Part shown: positions 34,816 through 47,600 of the stretch, in pieces | Layout: each line of letters opens with the position of its first letter | How positions within the stretch are numbered: position 1 is the stretch's first letter | Source: Aphrophora alni | Lineage: Eukaryota > Arthropoda > Insecta > Hemiptera > Aphrophoridae | Length of the DNA: 64,000 bases | Reading direction: 5' to 3' | NCBI GenBank assembly: GCA_963513935.1 | Contig: OY740769.1 | Location: forward strand, 106,867,762 to 106,931,761 | The notes under the pieces: generated by a model | What the model was told of the DNA's origin: nothing | Databases searched by the model: none | What the model saw: the letters and a program-made list of their open reading frames with translations, nothing else | Made by a program: the position numbers and the translations under genes

Positions 34816-36555
34816 ATTTTGCCTTCTCTATATATATACATCTGTTTGGAAATCTGAATTGGCGGCGCTGCCCGCTAGTAGCCGTTCAACGACCAACTCA
34901 AGTCCTTTGATAATGGTAGGGTAGATGTGCTGGTATGTGCGTGGTGCTGCAACGTAACGCATCTCTCCGCTTCTATTATTTTTAATCTTACTCTTTGCCC
35001 CTTTACTCTACTCTCTATGTTACGTTTGCAAGAATAAGATTTTACAATTGATAGGGAGTTCATTAAAAAGCCCTGTTATTCACTCCTGTTCCTCCAGATC
35101 ACCTACTCCGTCATGATTTCTCTGGAACGTCTATTAACGGAAATATCCCTTTTCGTACAACTGTACAGGTTCTTACATTGGGTGTAAGCTTACTTGAAAC
35201 GTTTCAATGGCTAAATCATTATCTTCAGGTGTTACATGTATAAAAACTTTAAGCCACTAAACCAGAGAAGAACGACTCTCTTTGGTGAATTTTCCCCTGA
35301 CGTTTTGTCTCTTTTGGTTCAGTGGCACAACCTTTGTATGATTATTGGCACAACAGATTATGATAAACTATTCACTGGATCGTCATCTTGTTTCAAATAA
35401 AGTGATTTTTGTTGAAATTTGTATTTTATTTCATATAGTAATTGAAGTTTCTAAATGTGTTGTAGATGAAACGCTTATTATGATTTGCTGATAACCAGAA
35501 TATAACACTACACGCTCATCTTCATTTAATTTGATTTATATACGATGTTTTTATTTTTTACTTCAGAAACGACATTTAGTTATAAAATATTACTTATGTT
35601 ACCTTTTTTAGAGCCTGAACTATCATAAAACCCTAATTTCTTGGATTAAGCACTTATTATGTGTTCAAATTTTCTTATAAAATTAATTATATATATTTTA
35701 ATTGTATTTTTATCAAATACATAAAGATTGACAGAAGTCCTGCAAGTATCGCCACGTGTTATTGCACTTTGTAAGCTCCCCCCTTTACTTTCAATTAAAC
35801 CTAACTCTCCCATTATCTTGTCTGTTCCCCCTCCTCCCAATGATGCAAGTAATACAAGTTTCCTCTCTTACCGAATAGATGTAGTTTCACAGAATGATAC
35901 CAATGAGAATGTCTACATCTTGCTCCGTTCCTGTTACATTATGTTTTCAATTCACTGTTATTTAGTACACGCTATTCTTTTTAAGACAACCTTAAACTAT
36001 GTCTCTCTCTTTTTAAATACATTTTAAACATTCTTTTAAATTATAATCATGAATTTATTAATTAATAATTTATAACAATTGTAATAATATAATAATTGTT
36101 GATTACAATATTTACTAATAAATTTTCACATACTATTCTGAGCTTGTTATTAAAACCACAAAATATCACTGCAACAATAAAAAAAAAAAAAGTATTATAG
36201 CATTATTAGACTATTAACCGTATAACCTACAAATTAAGTTACAACTATTAGTAATCGTTTTAATAGTTATAATTGTAATTAGATTTAATTTAGATTATAT
36301 CTGGATGAAACGAAAGGTAATAAATGTGGAATAAGCATTTAAATGTTAAACTTTGCTCCTTTCGTTAGATTATTGGACCCCTGGCCTCGGTTATTGTATG
36401 ATACAATATATATATAAAAATGGGGTGATATAAATTTTAATTAAAAATAACCCTGTAAAAAATAAAAATGTTGAAATGTTTAAGCAATTTTTGAATTTAA
36501 GGCACTTTGTAGATTTGATTTAAAAGAGAGGTTAAGGAGTTAGACCGGCTCTAGG
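34816..36555. other. Intergenic
   Basis: No supported gene. A GC-richer patch lies at 34,860-35,130, and the open frames at 34,875-35,063 and 35,646-36,027 are unrecognised. The recurring GAAACG motif occurs near 35,190-35,235. Confidence 0.45.
35190..35235 (-). repeat. Recurring motif copy (GAAGATAATGATTTAGCCATTGAAACG)
   Basis: The minus strand reads CTGAAGATAATGATTT, then AGCCATTGAAACGTTTC. It is related to sites near 1,200, 15,650 and 44,050. Confidence 0.4.
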
Positions 36556-36559
36556 CAAC

Positions 36560-36900
36560 CTGTTGTCCCACTAAACCTCTTATTTCAAGCCTAGTAGATT
36601 AGTCCCCTTTTAATATTCCACTCACTAACTCGTCCAATGAGAGTTCACCTGGAGTTTGGAAACCAAGAGTTCACTCTATACCTCTTTTTGCAAGAATCTC
36701 ACAATCGAAGATTATGTGGCCTGCGGTCTCCTCACCCATCCCGTAGTCTACACACATTTTCACCATGGTATGTGCTTATCCTGTGTAAGTGCACCCTCAG
36801 ACCACAGTGTCCCGTAATACGTCCCGTGATTTATCCAAGGTGCCCCTACCCAAGGTCAGTACTGTCCTTTCAGTTCAACCTAATGGGCCTTTTCATTCTG
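36560..36900 (-). pseudogene. LINE C-terminal fragment (post-RT / RNase H-end region)
   Basis: The minus strand reads ITGRITGHCGLRVHLHRIST, then GEETAGHIIFDCEILAKRG and PGELSLDELVSGILKG in shifted frames. This matches the 'LTGH-GL--HL', 'C--C-EEET--HIL--C--L' end block typical of Jockey/R1-like LINE ORF2. It carries at least one frameshift and stops. It lies upstream of the 33,560-34,170 fragment in reading direction although its protein position is later, so the two come from different copies. Confidence 0.65.
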
Positions 36901-37140
36901 CCTAATTGTCAGTGTAAGATACGAATGCAAGTTTTCTTAAAAGCCCGCTTTATGTTCTCCTGAACACAGTTATTTATAATCATTACTTCAGTTTACTGAG
37001 GGATACTGTCCCAAAGGAAACAATTGCTTCAACCCCGGTTCTCAGACCGTATAACCCAGCACCAGTGTCTTCCTTAGTTAATTACATAGGCACTTTGTAA
37101 CACGTTATGTAAAAATTGTTGCAAGATTTGAATTCACCTG

Positions 37141-37183
<43 letters not shown>

Positions 37184-37838
37184 ATATAATATTTTATACA
37201 TGTATATTAATGTATGTATTATAAATCTCACTACAATCAGTAAAAAATAATAATACCCGATCATTTGGAGAGTTCCTCTTAAGCGATTTAACTAGTTCGC
37301 AAACTCATTCATGACAAGAGGAAAATTGTTATCGAGCCAGATTTGATTCTGATATAGTATTTCTTTTAAAAACAATAAGTCTTATTATTAAAGAAGCACT
37401 CTAGTAAAAAAAACGGTATAATTGACACTTTTATAATGGCAGAAATATATTTATACCTAGCATAAGAAACGTGTATTTAAAAAATTTAGAAAATTTTATA
37501 AGTTCTCAAAAAGTGTTCTCTGTCATGCTTGGCATTGAAATAGATATTGAACACTGGTAGATTTGCTTCAAGTTAGTATAAACATTATTAGCGAATTGTA
37601 ATGGGAATCTTTACAGTATTAATTATTTAATCTCATGGGTTAAGTCATTAAATTCTACAACTCCACTTGAGCGTAAGGAATAAGAGAATAAATAATGGTA
37701 GGGATTACAAAAATAATCCCTTGAATTAAAAAATTCAACAAAAAAAGGTTTAGTGGCAATATTCACACAAGAAAATGTGTAAGGGAAAGTGTTTTACCAG
37801 AAAATACAATCATTATAAATGAATCTAGGCTTAGTCCT
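36901..37838. other. Intergenic, AT-rich
   Basis: (TA)n at 37,145-37,178; otherwise nothing recognisable. Confidence 0.45.
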
Positions 37839-37997
37839 TGTAATAGATATGTACATAGTTATCTAGATAAGATAACTACTACAAGTAACCTAATGTAAAT
37901 GCCCTACAAGTTAGGGACTGCAAGATGTAAGCAGATAATAAAACAGTTCATATTTGACACACTAAGCATGTAGTCATTCTTAACCTAACATATAACA
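37839..37997 (+). repeat. Left LTR copy (plus orientation)
   Basis: Begins TGTAATAGATATGTACATAG and ends ATATAACA. It is the inverted match of 38,567-38,725 with few differences. Confidence 0.8.
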
Positions 37998-38002
37998 TGG
38001 CC

Positions 38003-38443
38003 ATGTTAAACTTTTAGCTTTCAAATCTGTAACAAATTGATCAATGTTTTCATGTTTTAATTGTATACGCGTTCGAAATTTAAATCTCTCATATGTTACA
38101 TTTGTACGTGGAATGAAGTAATCTTCAAACTTTTTTAACAAAATATTAAATTTATTTTTGTCTTCAGGTTTTAAATTAAATGTGTTAAAAATATCCACAC
38201 TCTCATACCCTATTATGTGGAGTAATTTGCACATTTTAGTTTATCTTTTGCTTGAGTTGCCAACAAATAATTCAAAAATTTTTGTTTCCATTTTTTCCAA
38301 TTTTCTCCAAGATTACCTTGAAGGCTCAATTCCTTTGGTGGTTTTAATAAAGTACTTTCCATCTTACATGAAAATCCTTTGTCTAAACTTACTTTTTCCT
38401 GTGCAGTCTTGTTCTTAGAAAGCACGTTTTCTTCTGACTTCAT
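38003..38443 (-). pseudogene. Gypsy-type gag fragment
   Basis: The frame starting at 38,443 has LKPPKELSLQGNLGENWKKW, KQKFLNYLLAT, and a second frame from 38,234 continues with KLLHIIGYESVDIFNTFNL, KFEDYFIPRTNVTYERFKFR and QLKHENIDQFVTDLKAKSLT. These are the conserved Gag blocks of gypsy elements of the K02A2.6-like type. A one-base shift lies near 38,215-38,235. The fragment stops abruptly at SLT, where the next residues (usually C-F/FG) are replaced by the inverted LTR. Protease and pol are absent. Confidence 0.75.
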
Positions 38444-38494
38444 AAATGTATCACACTATTTTACTTATTATTAAATAAATCTTTCACTTCTACT

Positions 38495-38526
<32 letters not shown>
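38495..38526 (-). repeat. Poly-A/T tract in the element leader
   Basis: About 28 consecutive A on the plus strand, between PBS and gag. Confidence 0.9.
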
Positions 38527-38530
<4 letters not shown>

Positions 38531-38550
38531 TAATTTACTCTATAAAATCA

Positions 38551-38566
38551 CTTTTCGACTGCGCCA
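38551..38566 (-). other. Primer-binding site (tRNA-Ser-like)
   Basis: On the minus strand, directly after the LTR, TGGCGCAGTCGAAAAG. TGGCGCAGTCG resembles the tRNA-Ser PBS known from the 297/17.6 elements of Drosophila. Confidence 0.65.
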
Positions 38567-38725
38567 TGTTATATGTTAGGTTAAGAATGACTACATGCTT
38601 AGTGTGTCAAATATGAACTGTTTTATTATCTGCTTACATCTTGCAGTCCCTAACTTGTAGGGCATTTACATTAGGTTACTTGTAGTAGTTATCTTATCTA
38701 GATAACTATGTACACATTTATTACA
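38567..38725 (-). repeat. Right (5') LTR copy (minus orientation)
   Basis: Plus-strand ends TGTTATATG and TTATTACA. It is followed on the minus strand by the PBS and gag in the normal order. Confidence 0.8.
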
Positions 38726-39117
38726 AGTCTGCTAGTTTTTCCTCATCTTAAGTAGAGTCCATAACTCTAGTTAGAACATGAGTTGTTCAGTACAATAAGT
38801 AGCTCATTTTTATTAAACCAAACAAAATACCTAAACAAATGACACGCAGAGTGATGTCTCTATTATGCTACATTTGTCGGAGTATCTGTGGGTCCCTAAA
38901 GGGGACGGCACCTCCCTCCATAAGGGGATACTACCACATATATAGTTACAATCGATCCATGAACACAATACATTTACCAATGCCTCTGATTATGTGCACT
39001 GTAGAAATACAACAGACCTGTAAACAATACTTGTTGATATTTTTATATCATTCAATTTGGATATAGTTTTCATTGAACATGATCGTTGATAATATTGTAC
39101 TGAATGGGAAAAAATAG
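38726..39117. other. Intergenic
   Basis: Slightly GC-richer at 38,860-38,960, no recognisable feature. Confidence 0.4.
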
Positions 39118-39402
39118 AAACGCTTTCATATCTTTGGTTCTACACAAGTTAGGAAAACGTGCAACACGTCATTTTAATGCTCATAAACTTAGGAATCTAC
39201 AGGGTGATACAAAAGTTTATTACTACATATAGGGGGTGTTCAAAAATAACACGAAGTGTGATTTTAGTTAACTTTTTTAATGTAAGCATGATTTTATTTT
39301 ATGCTCCCGAGTTATAAAGCATTACTGTACTTTCTAAACTTAACAATTCATTAACCCAGCCTGTATTAAGATAATATTGTTAAAACTGTATTTATCAATA
39401 TA

Positions 39403-39594
39403 TCACGATCTGTCAAGTTCCCATTTAACATACGTCCCAAAAATTCTATTGCCAATTATTCCGCCCCACTCGTTCATTGTTTGTGGTCTCTGTGTACACT
39501 TCTCCCTCATGCAATGAGGATTGTGGTCGCTCCAATAATAACAGTTATGCCTACTCACATTACTGTTAAGCATGAAGGTAGCTTCATATGACAA
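39403..39594 (-). pseudogene. Transposase fragment (IS630/Tc1/mariner DDE type)
   Basis: A 63-residue open piece with EATFMLNSNVSRHNCYYWSD, HNPHCMREKCTQRPQTMNEW and GGIIGNRIFG. It matches the region around the first catalytic acid of insect DDE_3-type transposases (usual form SDEATF-LNG-VNRHN---W). The usual Asp of SDEATF is Tyr here (SYEATF), so the first catalytic residue is lost. Neighbouring frames are closed. Confidence 0.7.
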
Positions 39595-39733
39595 TATGAC
39601 GTTTTATGTTATTATTGTATATGGTAGAAAACTTAACGTCACCTACTCACATTACTGTTAAGCATGAAGGTAGCTTTATATGTCAATATGACGTTTTATG
39701 TTATTATTGTATGTGGTAGAAAACTTTTGTATC
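39550..39733. repeat. Tandem duplication, 2 x 92 bp
   Basis: CCTACTCACATTACTGTTAA starts copies at 39,550 and 39,642. They differ by a few substitutions. Copy 1 overlaps the transposase frame. Confidence 0.9.
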
Positions 39734-39810
39734 ACCTAACGTCAAGAGCTTTAAAATGACGTGTTGTACGTTGTTCTAACTTGTGTAGAACCAAAGATAT
39801 GTAGCCGTAT

Positions 39811-42800
39811 ACACCATAATTACATAGGTATCCTTGAAGTATGATTTTCCCAAACAGCTTCAATACATGATTACACCAAAAAATGACTAATTAATAAGCT
39901 AAATTAACTTTGTATATTTCGGCTCCTGTCTTTGTCAACAAAAAATAGATAGCACATATATTTAACTAAATAAAATACAACGTATATTACTATATGGTAA
40001 TATATGTCACGTCTACAAATAGAAATTTTCCAAAAAAAAAAAAATGTAAAAGACTTACACGTTAGCCTGTATCAACATGTCATTCTTGTAACGGTAACGA
40101 CTCGTGGATTTTAAAACGCGTAGCATATATAGGGAACAGCTTTTGAAAGAAACATAGACCCAAACTAAATTACATGAATAATTAGTAGCATATTCATCTA
40201 AATAGTGATGATTATTTGCTTTATCAAATAAATAATAATAATGATTATCAATGAGATTTAAATTTATGTTCTCATTACTTGTATATTAGTAAATATCTAT
40301 ACATACACACTAATAAAAAAAACAAAAACACATTAACACATACATATTAACATACATTTTAGAAAAAAAACAAACGAATAAAAGATGTGAAAATGTGTGG
40401 TTGGGCTATTTAATTAATGAACCTATATTGATCATCTTTCTACTCTTTAATGTATTGAGAGTAGAAATGAGCACGGAAAACTACAACCCCAATATCTTAT
40501 ATAATGTTCACTTTATAATAAAATGTCTACTCGCACAACTAGGCATAATATTATGCTGTAGCGATTCAGAGACGACGCGATTTCAATGCCCTACAACAAC
40601 ATGAGGCCCTCTTGGAAAACAATAACATTGTTAATCTTTATCCGTTTCATTGTTTCTTAATTTATTGTTTACAGAATTTTATATTTCTTTTGTAAAAACA
40701 ATTATTCCATTTTTTAAATGTATGATATTCTTCACATCCTCTGGACAAATCGCCACTGGTACGTTATGTAGTAAGATTCACTTTTATAAGATTTGTTTAA
40801 AACACGCTACACAAAATAATACATTTCAAAGCAGCACACTACAAATACAGCATATAAAATATCCATTCGTGTATACATATATTTTTTTATACGTTTGTTC
40901 TTTCTCACATATATGTAGTGTATAAGACGTATTGTTATGACAAACAAGAATTTATTTCTACATTTATTTGTCTTTGTGTTTGTATAAGTTTTGGTTATGT
41001 CTTCATAAACTTTTTCATTATGTGAATAACAAGGGATATCCACCGTAAGGCCAACACACAAAATCGAATTCAACGATTTCGATTAAATTCGGTTGAAATA
41101 CAATCCTTAAGGATCAAAATAGAATATTATTTACCATCTTCTTAAAAATGCCTGTTCTAGAGTAACTGATTAAAAAGTGAAAATAGAATATTTTCATATT
41201 TTTAAAACTACTCAGTTACTTGCTGTTTTGGTCACAAATATTTATAATACTACATAATTGTATAGAAATAGCTGGAGAAGATTTTTAAAAAAATTAACAT
41301 TTTAGAACAGTGTCCATGATTTATTTTTTAGTTTTTTCCAAAGTTCCCGAGAGTTACTAAGAAATAATGTTTATTTGTTTAGGCTTTAATTCAATTATTA
41401 TTGTTATTCTTTTTTAGTTGTTTTTTTACATTCCGTTTTAATATAAAATTAGAAGACAAAAATAATAATTCATTAAAAATGTCATGAACAATAGACGTGA
41501 GATTGTATAAATAATTTTAAAAAATCTGTGCGGTACAAACATATAGAAATGGAATACCACCTGAACTGGTTGTAGTAGACCAGTGTTACGGATGAATAAT
41601 TTGTGTGGTTGGATTGTTTCCATGAATAGACCCCTGTCCGTTGGTCACTAGGGAATTTACACCCTTAATTCCGTTCTGCTCTTCGCTCGCTACGGCTTTG
41701 TTTCATTGCTACAACGTGATATTATTTATGGGATAATGTAAGGCCTCCGTGCTGTGGAAACAGTCTCGTCCTATACAATAAATACTTGCTAATCGTTTCA
41801 AAATGTTCAAATTATAAAGCGTTTATTCAACTTTAAAATTTGCGAATATTGAAAATTACAGGGACTGTGTTGATATCACTCTAACAATTGCTATTTTTGT
41901 TCGATATTGTTCAAATTTGGCACTCAGACTGTTATTTTTAGTATTAATATGACAAGGTCGGTAAAAAAATCGTTTGACAGTTTAAAATTGGTTGCCTTTT
42001 AATTTGTTTTGCTCCGTAGCTTTACATATTTCAATTTTACTCGTAAGTGCATTGTGTCACATTGAGCAGATCGTAATTTTACACTTAATAATATCAGCCC
42101 CAGCTTTCTATAATACATAATAATGAAATTGTTGCCAAAATTAAAATTCCTTACTTTGCGAACTAACCTGTTTTAAACCTGAATAATGATTATATACAAA
42201 CTTTTCCAGGAATATTTGTTAATAAATGATAAACAGTAATAAAAAAAACAGCTGCTCTACTCGTTAGTGCTATCGTTTCACGAGTTCAATTCGTGTGGGT
42301 GCTTCATAATTTACGGTTTTGAGCCAACATCGTGGGTATTTGAAAGTTGCAATTGATAGCAAACTCTGGTTGAGAATATCAACAGCGATGGAAATTCGAG
42401 TTCCAACCGCACATTTGGCAAGTCCATGCCCTTCAGACTTAAAACCACACACTTAAATTTTATAGTATGTATATTCTATATAATCATACTATTTTTCACT
42501 ACCACGCAATTGTTTTTTGTCTCCAATAAGTAAATCAGTCTCATTTAAGTCGGCTACGCGAAGAATTTATTTTAATGGAAAGAGTGTAGTTTTTAATTTT
42601 GGCTTTATTTCAGTGTAAGTTCAATTTCATATGAAACGATTTGTACATTATTAATTAATTTCCATCTCTAAAAGCAGATCACATAGTAGGAAGTTTGTCT
42701 TTCACTAAGTCTAAACTGATATCCTTATAAAGAAACTATCACGTAGGACTCGTCACGGCATTTCGACGCCAAACATCTTTTTCCCATAATTTAGGATCTC

Positions 42801-44601
42801 TACAACAAAAGTATAGTTATCTTTTAAATTATTAATATTTGTTAAAAGTGTAGATATATTATAATTATACTATACATTATTATTTGTTTGATAATGGAAG
42901 CTTCTACGATTTGAAAACGGTCTTCACATTCTCAATAAATACTTTTTTAAATGGTATTAAACCAAGAAATTTTTAAAGAAATTTTTATCCTATCGAAAAC
43001 AAATCTGGCTCAATAATTAATTCTCTTCCTAGTTGTTTGTAAAATAAACCAATCTGTTATCAGGATCTCGTTCAAAATAGCATAATTTTCATTCACAATT
43101 AAAAAAAAAAATTTTATTGTGTTTGTGAAAGGGTCCATCTATGACTAACAGTTTTTGAGATGTAACCCAAAAACTCAAAATTTAGGATTGTTTATTATTT
43201 ATTAGCAGATTTTAATGAAATGTATATTATATATTTTGTTTGACAGATTGAATTTGATTTTGATCCCCGGTTTTTACGTACTTGGTTTCCAAGTCTCAAA
43301 TATTCTCAATACAACCTTAAGTATTTTGAACATACTCATTTTGATGCTAATTTATAATATTCATTTTTTTAGATGCTTTATTGTTTTTAATTCCACATCA
43401 AGTATTATATATTTTCTCAGGTTTTAAACTTATTATTTGATAATGATGTATCGTTAATATTATTAATATGGTGTAATCAGACATTTGCATTATTTGTGTA
43501 TATACAAAACTAAAACACGGCGTTTCTAGAGTATAAATCAACTCTCGTTATAAAATGTTATACCTTCAATATATTTCACCAAACCCTATATTTTGAAAAT
43601 AAATAAAAACATTTAAACTATTATTACTATTTACGAGCGAAACAATGTTTTCCATCCAAGGACAGGTCGACTGCATTTACACGCTATACGCATGGTTCAC
43701 CTAACGCATGGCTAAATTAATTAAACAAAATAATATAGAATTCTTAGTATGGGATTACTATAAATTTTATTTGAAATGTTTAGCTGACATATTCATTCAA
43801 ATCTTTAATATTTGATTTCCTTATAATGATTGATCTAGAATTATTTTTGGAAATTTATAAGTAAAACCTGATTTTTGTTTTTGGAAAAAATACGTAATAG
43901 TGTATTTAATTGGTCTATCCCAAATTGTATTTCTTATACGATGAAACAATTTTCAAATATAATAAAAATAATATTCTATTTATATTGTCAAATAAAATAA
44001 AACACAGTTTTCCGCAATAAACACTTTCTTTGTTCAAATAACGTTTAGATGACCAAGTTATTATCGTCAGTTGTTATATAAACACACACCTTTGTGGGAT
44101 TGAACTACAGCCAGTTAAAAGTTTAATTACCAAGAAGGTTTATGTACATGTAACAACTGAAGAATATAACTTGTAACTGAATAATTTGTTCAACTTATTT
44201 TGAACAAATAAAGTGTTGACAGTGGAAAATTGTTTTTCTTAAATTTATTACTGAGTTTACACAAGTGTTGACCATTAAATAAAAACGAGTAATAAAATAG
44301 TTTAAAACAGCGGGGGGGTTGATTTTCAAAATTTTGAATCGATAAAAATTGTCAAATAATACTATAAAACACATGTTCCATTGATATAGATTGAGAATTA
44401 TGGATAAATTATAATTCAAAAAATTTTAAGCTCAATTGTTTTGTTTTTATTTTTTTAAATCGCCAATATAAATTACAAATTAATTTGTTTTTACGACCAT
44501 TTTTAATAAAAGTAACGCCTTATTTTGGAGATTATAATCAACAATTTTAGCTCTAATCGTTCACTGGAAAATAATCACGGCCCAGCAAATACTCATTAGT
44601 G

Positions 44602-44636
<35 letters not shown>

Positions 44637-47600
44637 ATATTCAATGGATATATCTAAGAAAATGAAAAAAAATTTCAATTGATAAATTATCAAAACTATT
44701 TATACACATGAACATGTTTAATGATTTAAATACAGTCTTAATATAATCGTATACAAAGTACACAAAGAAGGCTGATTATAATTGGCAAGCTCACATTGTT
44801 TCTGCCCCTTTCTTGTCGTTTATTAAATGCAAATTCTTTAATAATCTTTAATGTCTTATCAATGTGCTAAATTTGAATATGCAACGCAGATAAATAACGG
44901 TTACATGAGGCAGCGACCAAACAACTTGTTCATGTCATGCATAATGAGTTGCATGTGTTTTGCTGTTCGCAGTTTAGCTTCTCTTACTTTTAAAGACAAG
45001 CTTTGTAAGAGTAAGTGAACTTGCATTTGTCGATCTGCTTTGCTTTATTTGGGATGTCTATAATGTAGCCCATATTCTTCCACAAATTGAATTTATACCA
45101 ACTGTTTTGACAGCAAAGCACAATTACTACATTTTGAAGTTTCAAAATTTTCTCAACCTGTGGATTGACTTCAACTTTTCTCTAATTGATAAAATTCTAA
45201 TTTTTATTCATTTTATTATTGATATTTTCTTTTATTCATTAGTTTAAGAGAAAACTGCTATCAATTTCTTGAAATTCATCAGTTAATTTTCAACCCTAAA
45301 ACTAAATTTAATCTTGATGTAACAATATGTATAGTCAAATCCAAAATTGCTAATTTAAATTTTGCTATAAAATATTAAGATATCGTAAATAATTAAATCA
45401 ATTAAATCAACATCAAAAATTTTATAGATAAGGCATCAATACCTTTGCATTTACATGGTTTATCATCTGACAAGGCCAGTATTAAATATTTTGAATATGT
45501 AGTAATGTTTTTTAAAAGTTATTTACTTTAGTAAATGGTGAAATACTTGTGTTAAGATACCTCTACAAAACAACATAATGTACTAACAAAAGAAAAAATT
45601 CGTCAACATCTACTCAAAAATGTATATTACTACTTATAAGTGTGGGAAAATTGTAATCTACTTTAATGTAAATTATTGAGTTTTCACCCATAAGTTGGTA
45701 TTGTTCCCTTTTTAATTTAATCCCGTAATATTTTGAAAGATATTTACATATATAAATGAAGCTTAAGTTTGCATAAGCTATGTGGAAATCTTATTTAATT
45801 GAAATTGAATTTTAAATAAAAAGATCTATGTCCATTTAAAATTTTTATAATTTATTCCTAAACTATACTTGTTTTAATTGCGATTTGGGTGGCGACACTA
45901 GTTGGGTCGTGAGTCTTCAAGTTTTACCAAAATTTGAACTTAATCAGTCAAACCAATTTTAAGAAGTTAGGTCTTTTATATGGGTGATTTTTTTTTTTTT
46001 TACTGATAACTTCTGAAACAGCATATTTAGGGGTTGGGATCCTTGTAGAAGAAAATATTGAGAAAATTTGAATTTTGGTCTTATACAGTTATCTTAAGAT
46101 TTTAGTTTGAACAAAAAACTTTACGATATTTGGCCACTATATCAAATTTGATTAAAATTTCTGCACAGAAGACAGACGGATATCATTCAAAAAACCCCTG
46201 AGACCTAAAGATTGGTTTTTGAAATAATGTGCAACTGTCGTCCATCTGTATTTTTTCGTGTTTTAAAGGCTAAAAACCTCTCCGTTATGATCGACTTTAA
46301 AAAAAAGAAGAAAAGGAGATACAACCCCTAGCCATCGAATATTCCAATAGCATCAGAGTCGGGAAAGAACAAGAGTTGGTCAAGAGAGGCCGAATAGGAA
46401 AGATATAGAGAAGAAGCTAACCCAAAACTACATAAAAAAAGGTGTATCTCCAGCTTGGGATCGCCAAGCCCGTACTCACAGCCCCTGAATATTTGTCCAT
46501 CTGTAGTCTGATGTCTGTGCAGTGCTCTACAGATTGAAGGCAAGGACAGATTTTAATTAAATTTGTATGTAGGTTTATATTAGCTTTATCTAAGGACTTT
46601 TTTTAACAACTCGAAATTTGAAGGTAATTACAATTTGAAGGGGGGAAACAAGGATACTAACGATTTTGATCAAATTTTGATTAAGTTTAGATTCAAAGGA
46701 TCCGAACAAAATGTATTAGTTGGCATCTCTCCAAAAAACTCCCGTTTACAAATTATAGGTAAAAAATCATAAATCTCAATGTGACAATAAAATACGTTAT
46801 TTTTCAAAAATGCCTCAACCAATATCATTAAAATTTTAACGAAATATGACTTTTAATGACACAAACCTGTGTGTAAAATCGCATGTAAAAAATATAATAG
46901 TGAATCAGGAGTATATTTGCAAAAAAAAAGGGAAAAAAGATAAATGAACTGTCATATAAAGTTATATTTTAATGAAATAGATTTATGCTGAGAGTGTCTA
47001 TGTGAAGCAAGTGTAGGCCCTTTTTAAATATATTTTTTGTTTTTAATAGATAGCATCCATGAGTTCATTTTACATTATGATTGACAATTTTGTTGACAAT
47101 TAGTTTTGGTTTATCTTTATTTGGTTTTCTATAGGAGAGGACATTTTAGTTAATTATATCTACTACCATTTTGCTAACATTTATTATTATCATTATTTAT
47201 TTTATTTGTGTTGCTATTTACATATAGCTAGAACAGAGAAGAGAAGTTGAGAAAATATTTAAAAAAAACTTGCATCGCATTGAGTCAATAACTTTTTATA
47301 TATTCTCGAAAGTTGCATCAAACTAAAACCGCCTATAATAATAATAAACTTAAACCTCTGAAACTATTTTAATAATTCTTTCAATTCTAAATAATGTTGT
47401 AATTAACTACCAACGTTGTTGTTGACAAAATGTATATTGTCATTGAAATGTCAAACATATTCAAAAAAATATGGATTTCCTCTAAATTTGTAGCAAAAAC
47501 TTGTTTTAAACTTCCCTTAGGTAATACCTCACAACTCTCCTGTTTGTTTTTCCATTCATGTTTTGCTTTCAAGCATCAGTCTGTATATTCATTTCTTGGA

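Larger units (their letters stand above)
37839..38725. mobile_element. Small gypsy derivative with LTRs in inverted orientation around a gag fragment
   Basis: Two 159-bp LTR copies (37,839-37,997 and 38,567-38,725) lie in opposite orientation. Between them, on the minus strand, are a PBS, a poly-A/T leader and the first part of a gag. Both outer ends are therefore the same (U3-side, TGTAATA) end. The left LTR is joined to gag at a perfect 16-bp palindrome TAACATGGCCATGTTA (37,993-38,008), which includes the first bases of the PBS (TGG). An aberrant reverse-transcription or self-integration product fits best. No clear target duplication was found. Confidence 0.75.
39118..39810 (-). mobile_element. 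Second long-TIR Tc1/mariner-like remnant
   Basis: The left arm (about 39,118-39,215) and right arm (about 39,724-39,810) are imperfect inverted repeats sharing CATATCTTTGGTTCTACACA, ACACGTCATTTTAA and GGTGATACAAAAG. The minus strand inside encodes a transposase piece (39,403-39,594). An internal 92-bp tandem duplication sits next to the right arm. Confidence 0.65.

Noticed and set aside
36555..36575. TGTTGTCCC reading Cys-Cys-Pro, considered as the sulfatase formylglycine motif
   Set aside because: The following residues are not Ser-Arg, and the region is a minus-strand LINE fragment.
42280..42310. GAGTTCAATTCG, resembling a tRNA B box
   Set aside because: No A box or cloverleaf around it.
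46328..46543. GC-richer minus-strand 71-codon frame
   Set aside because: No recognisable domain or splice context; the composition alone is not enough.
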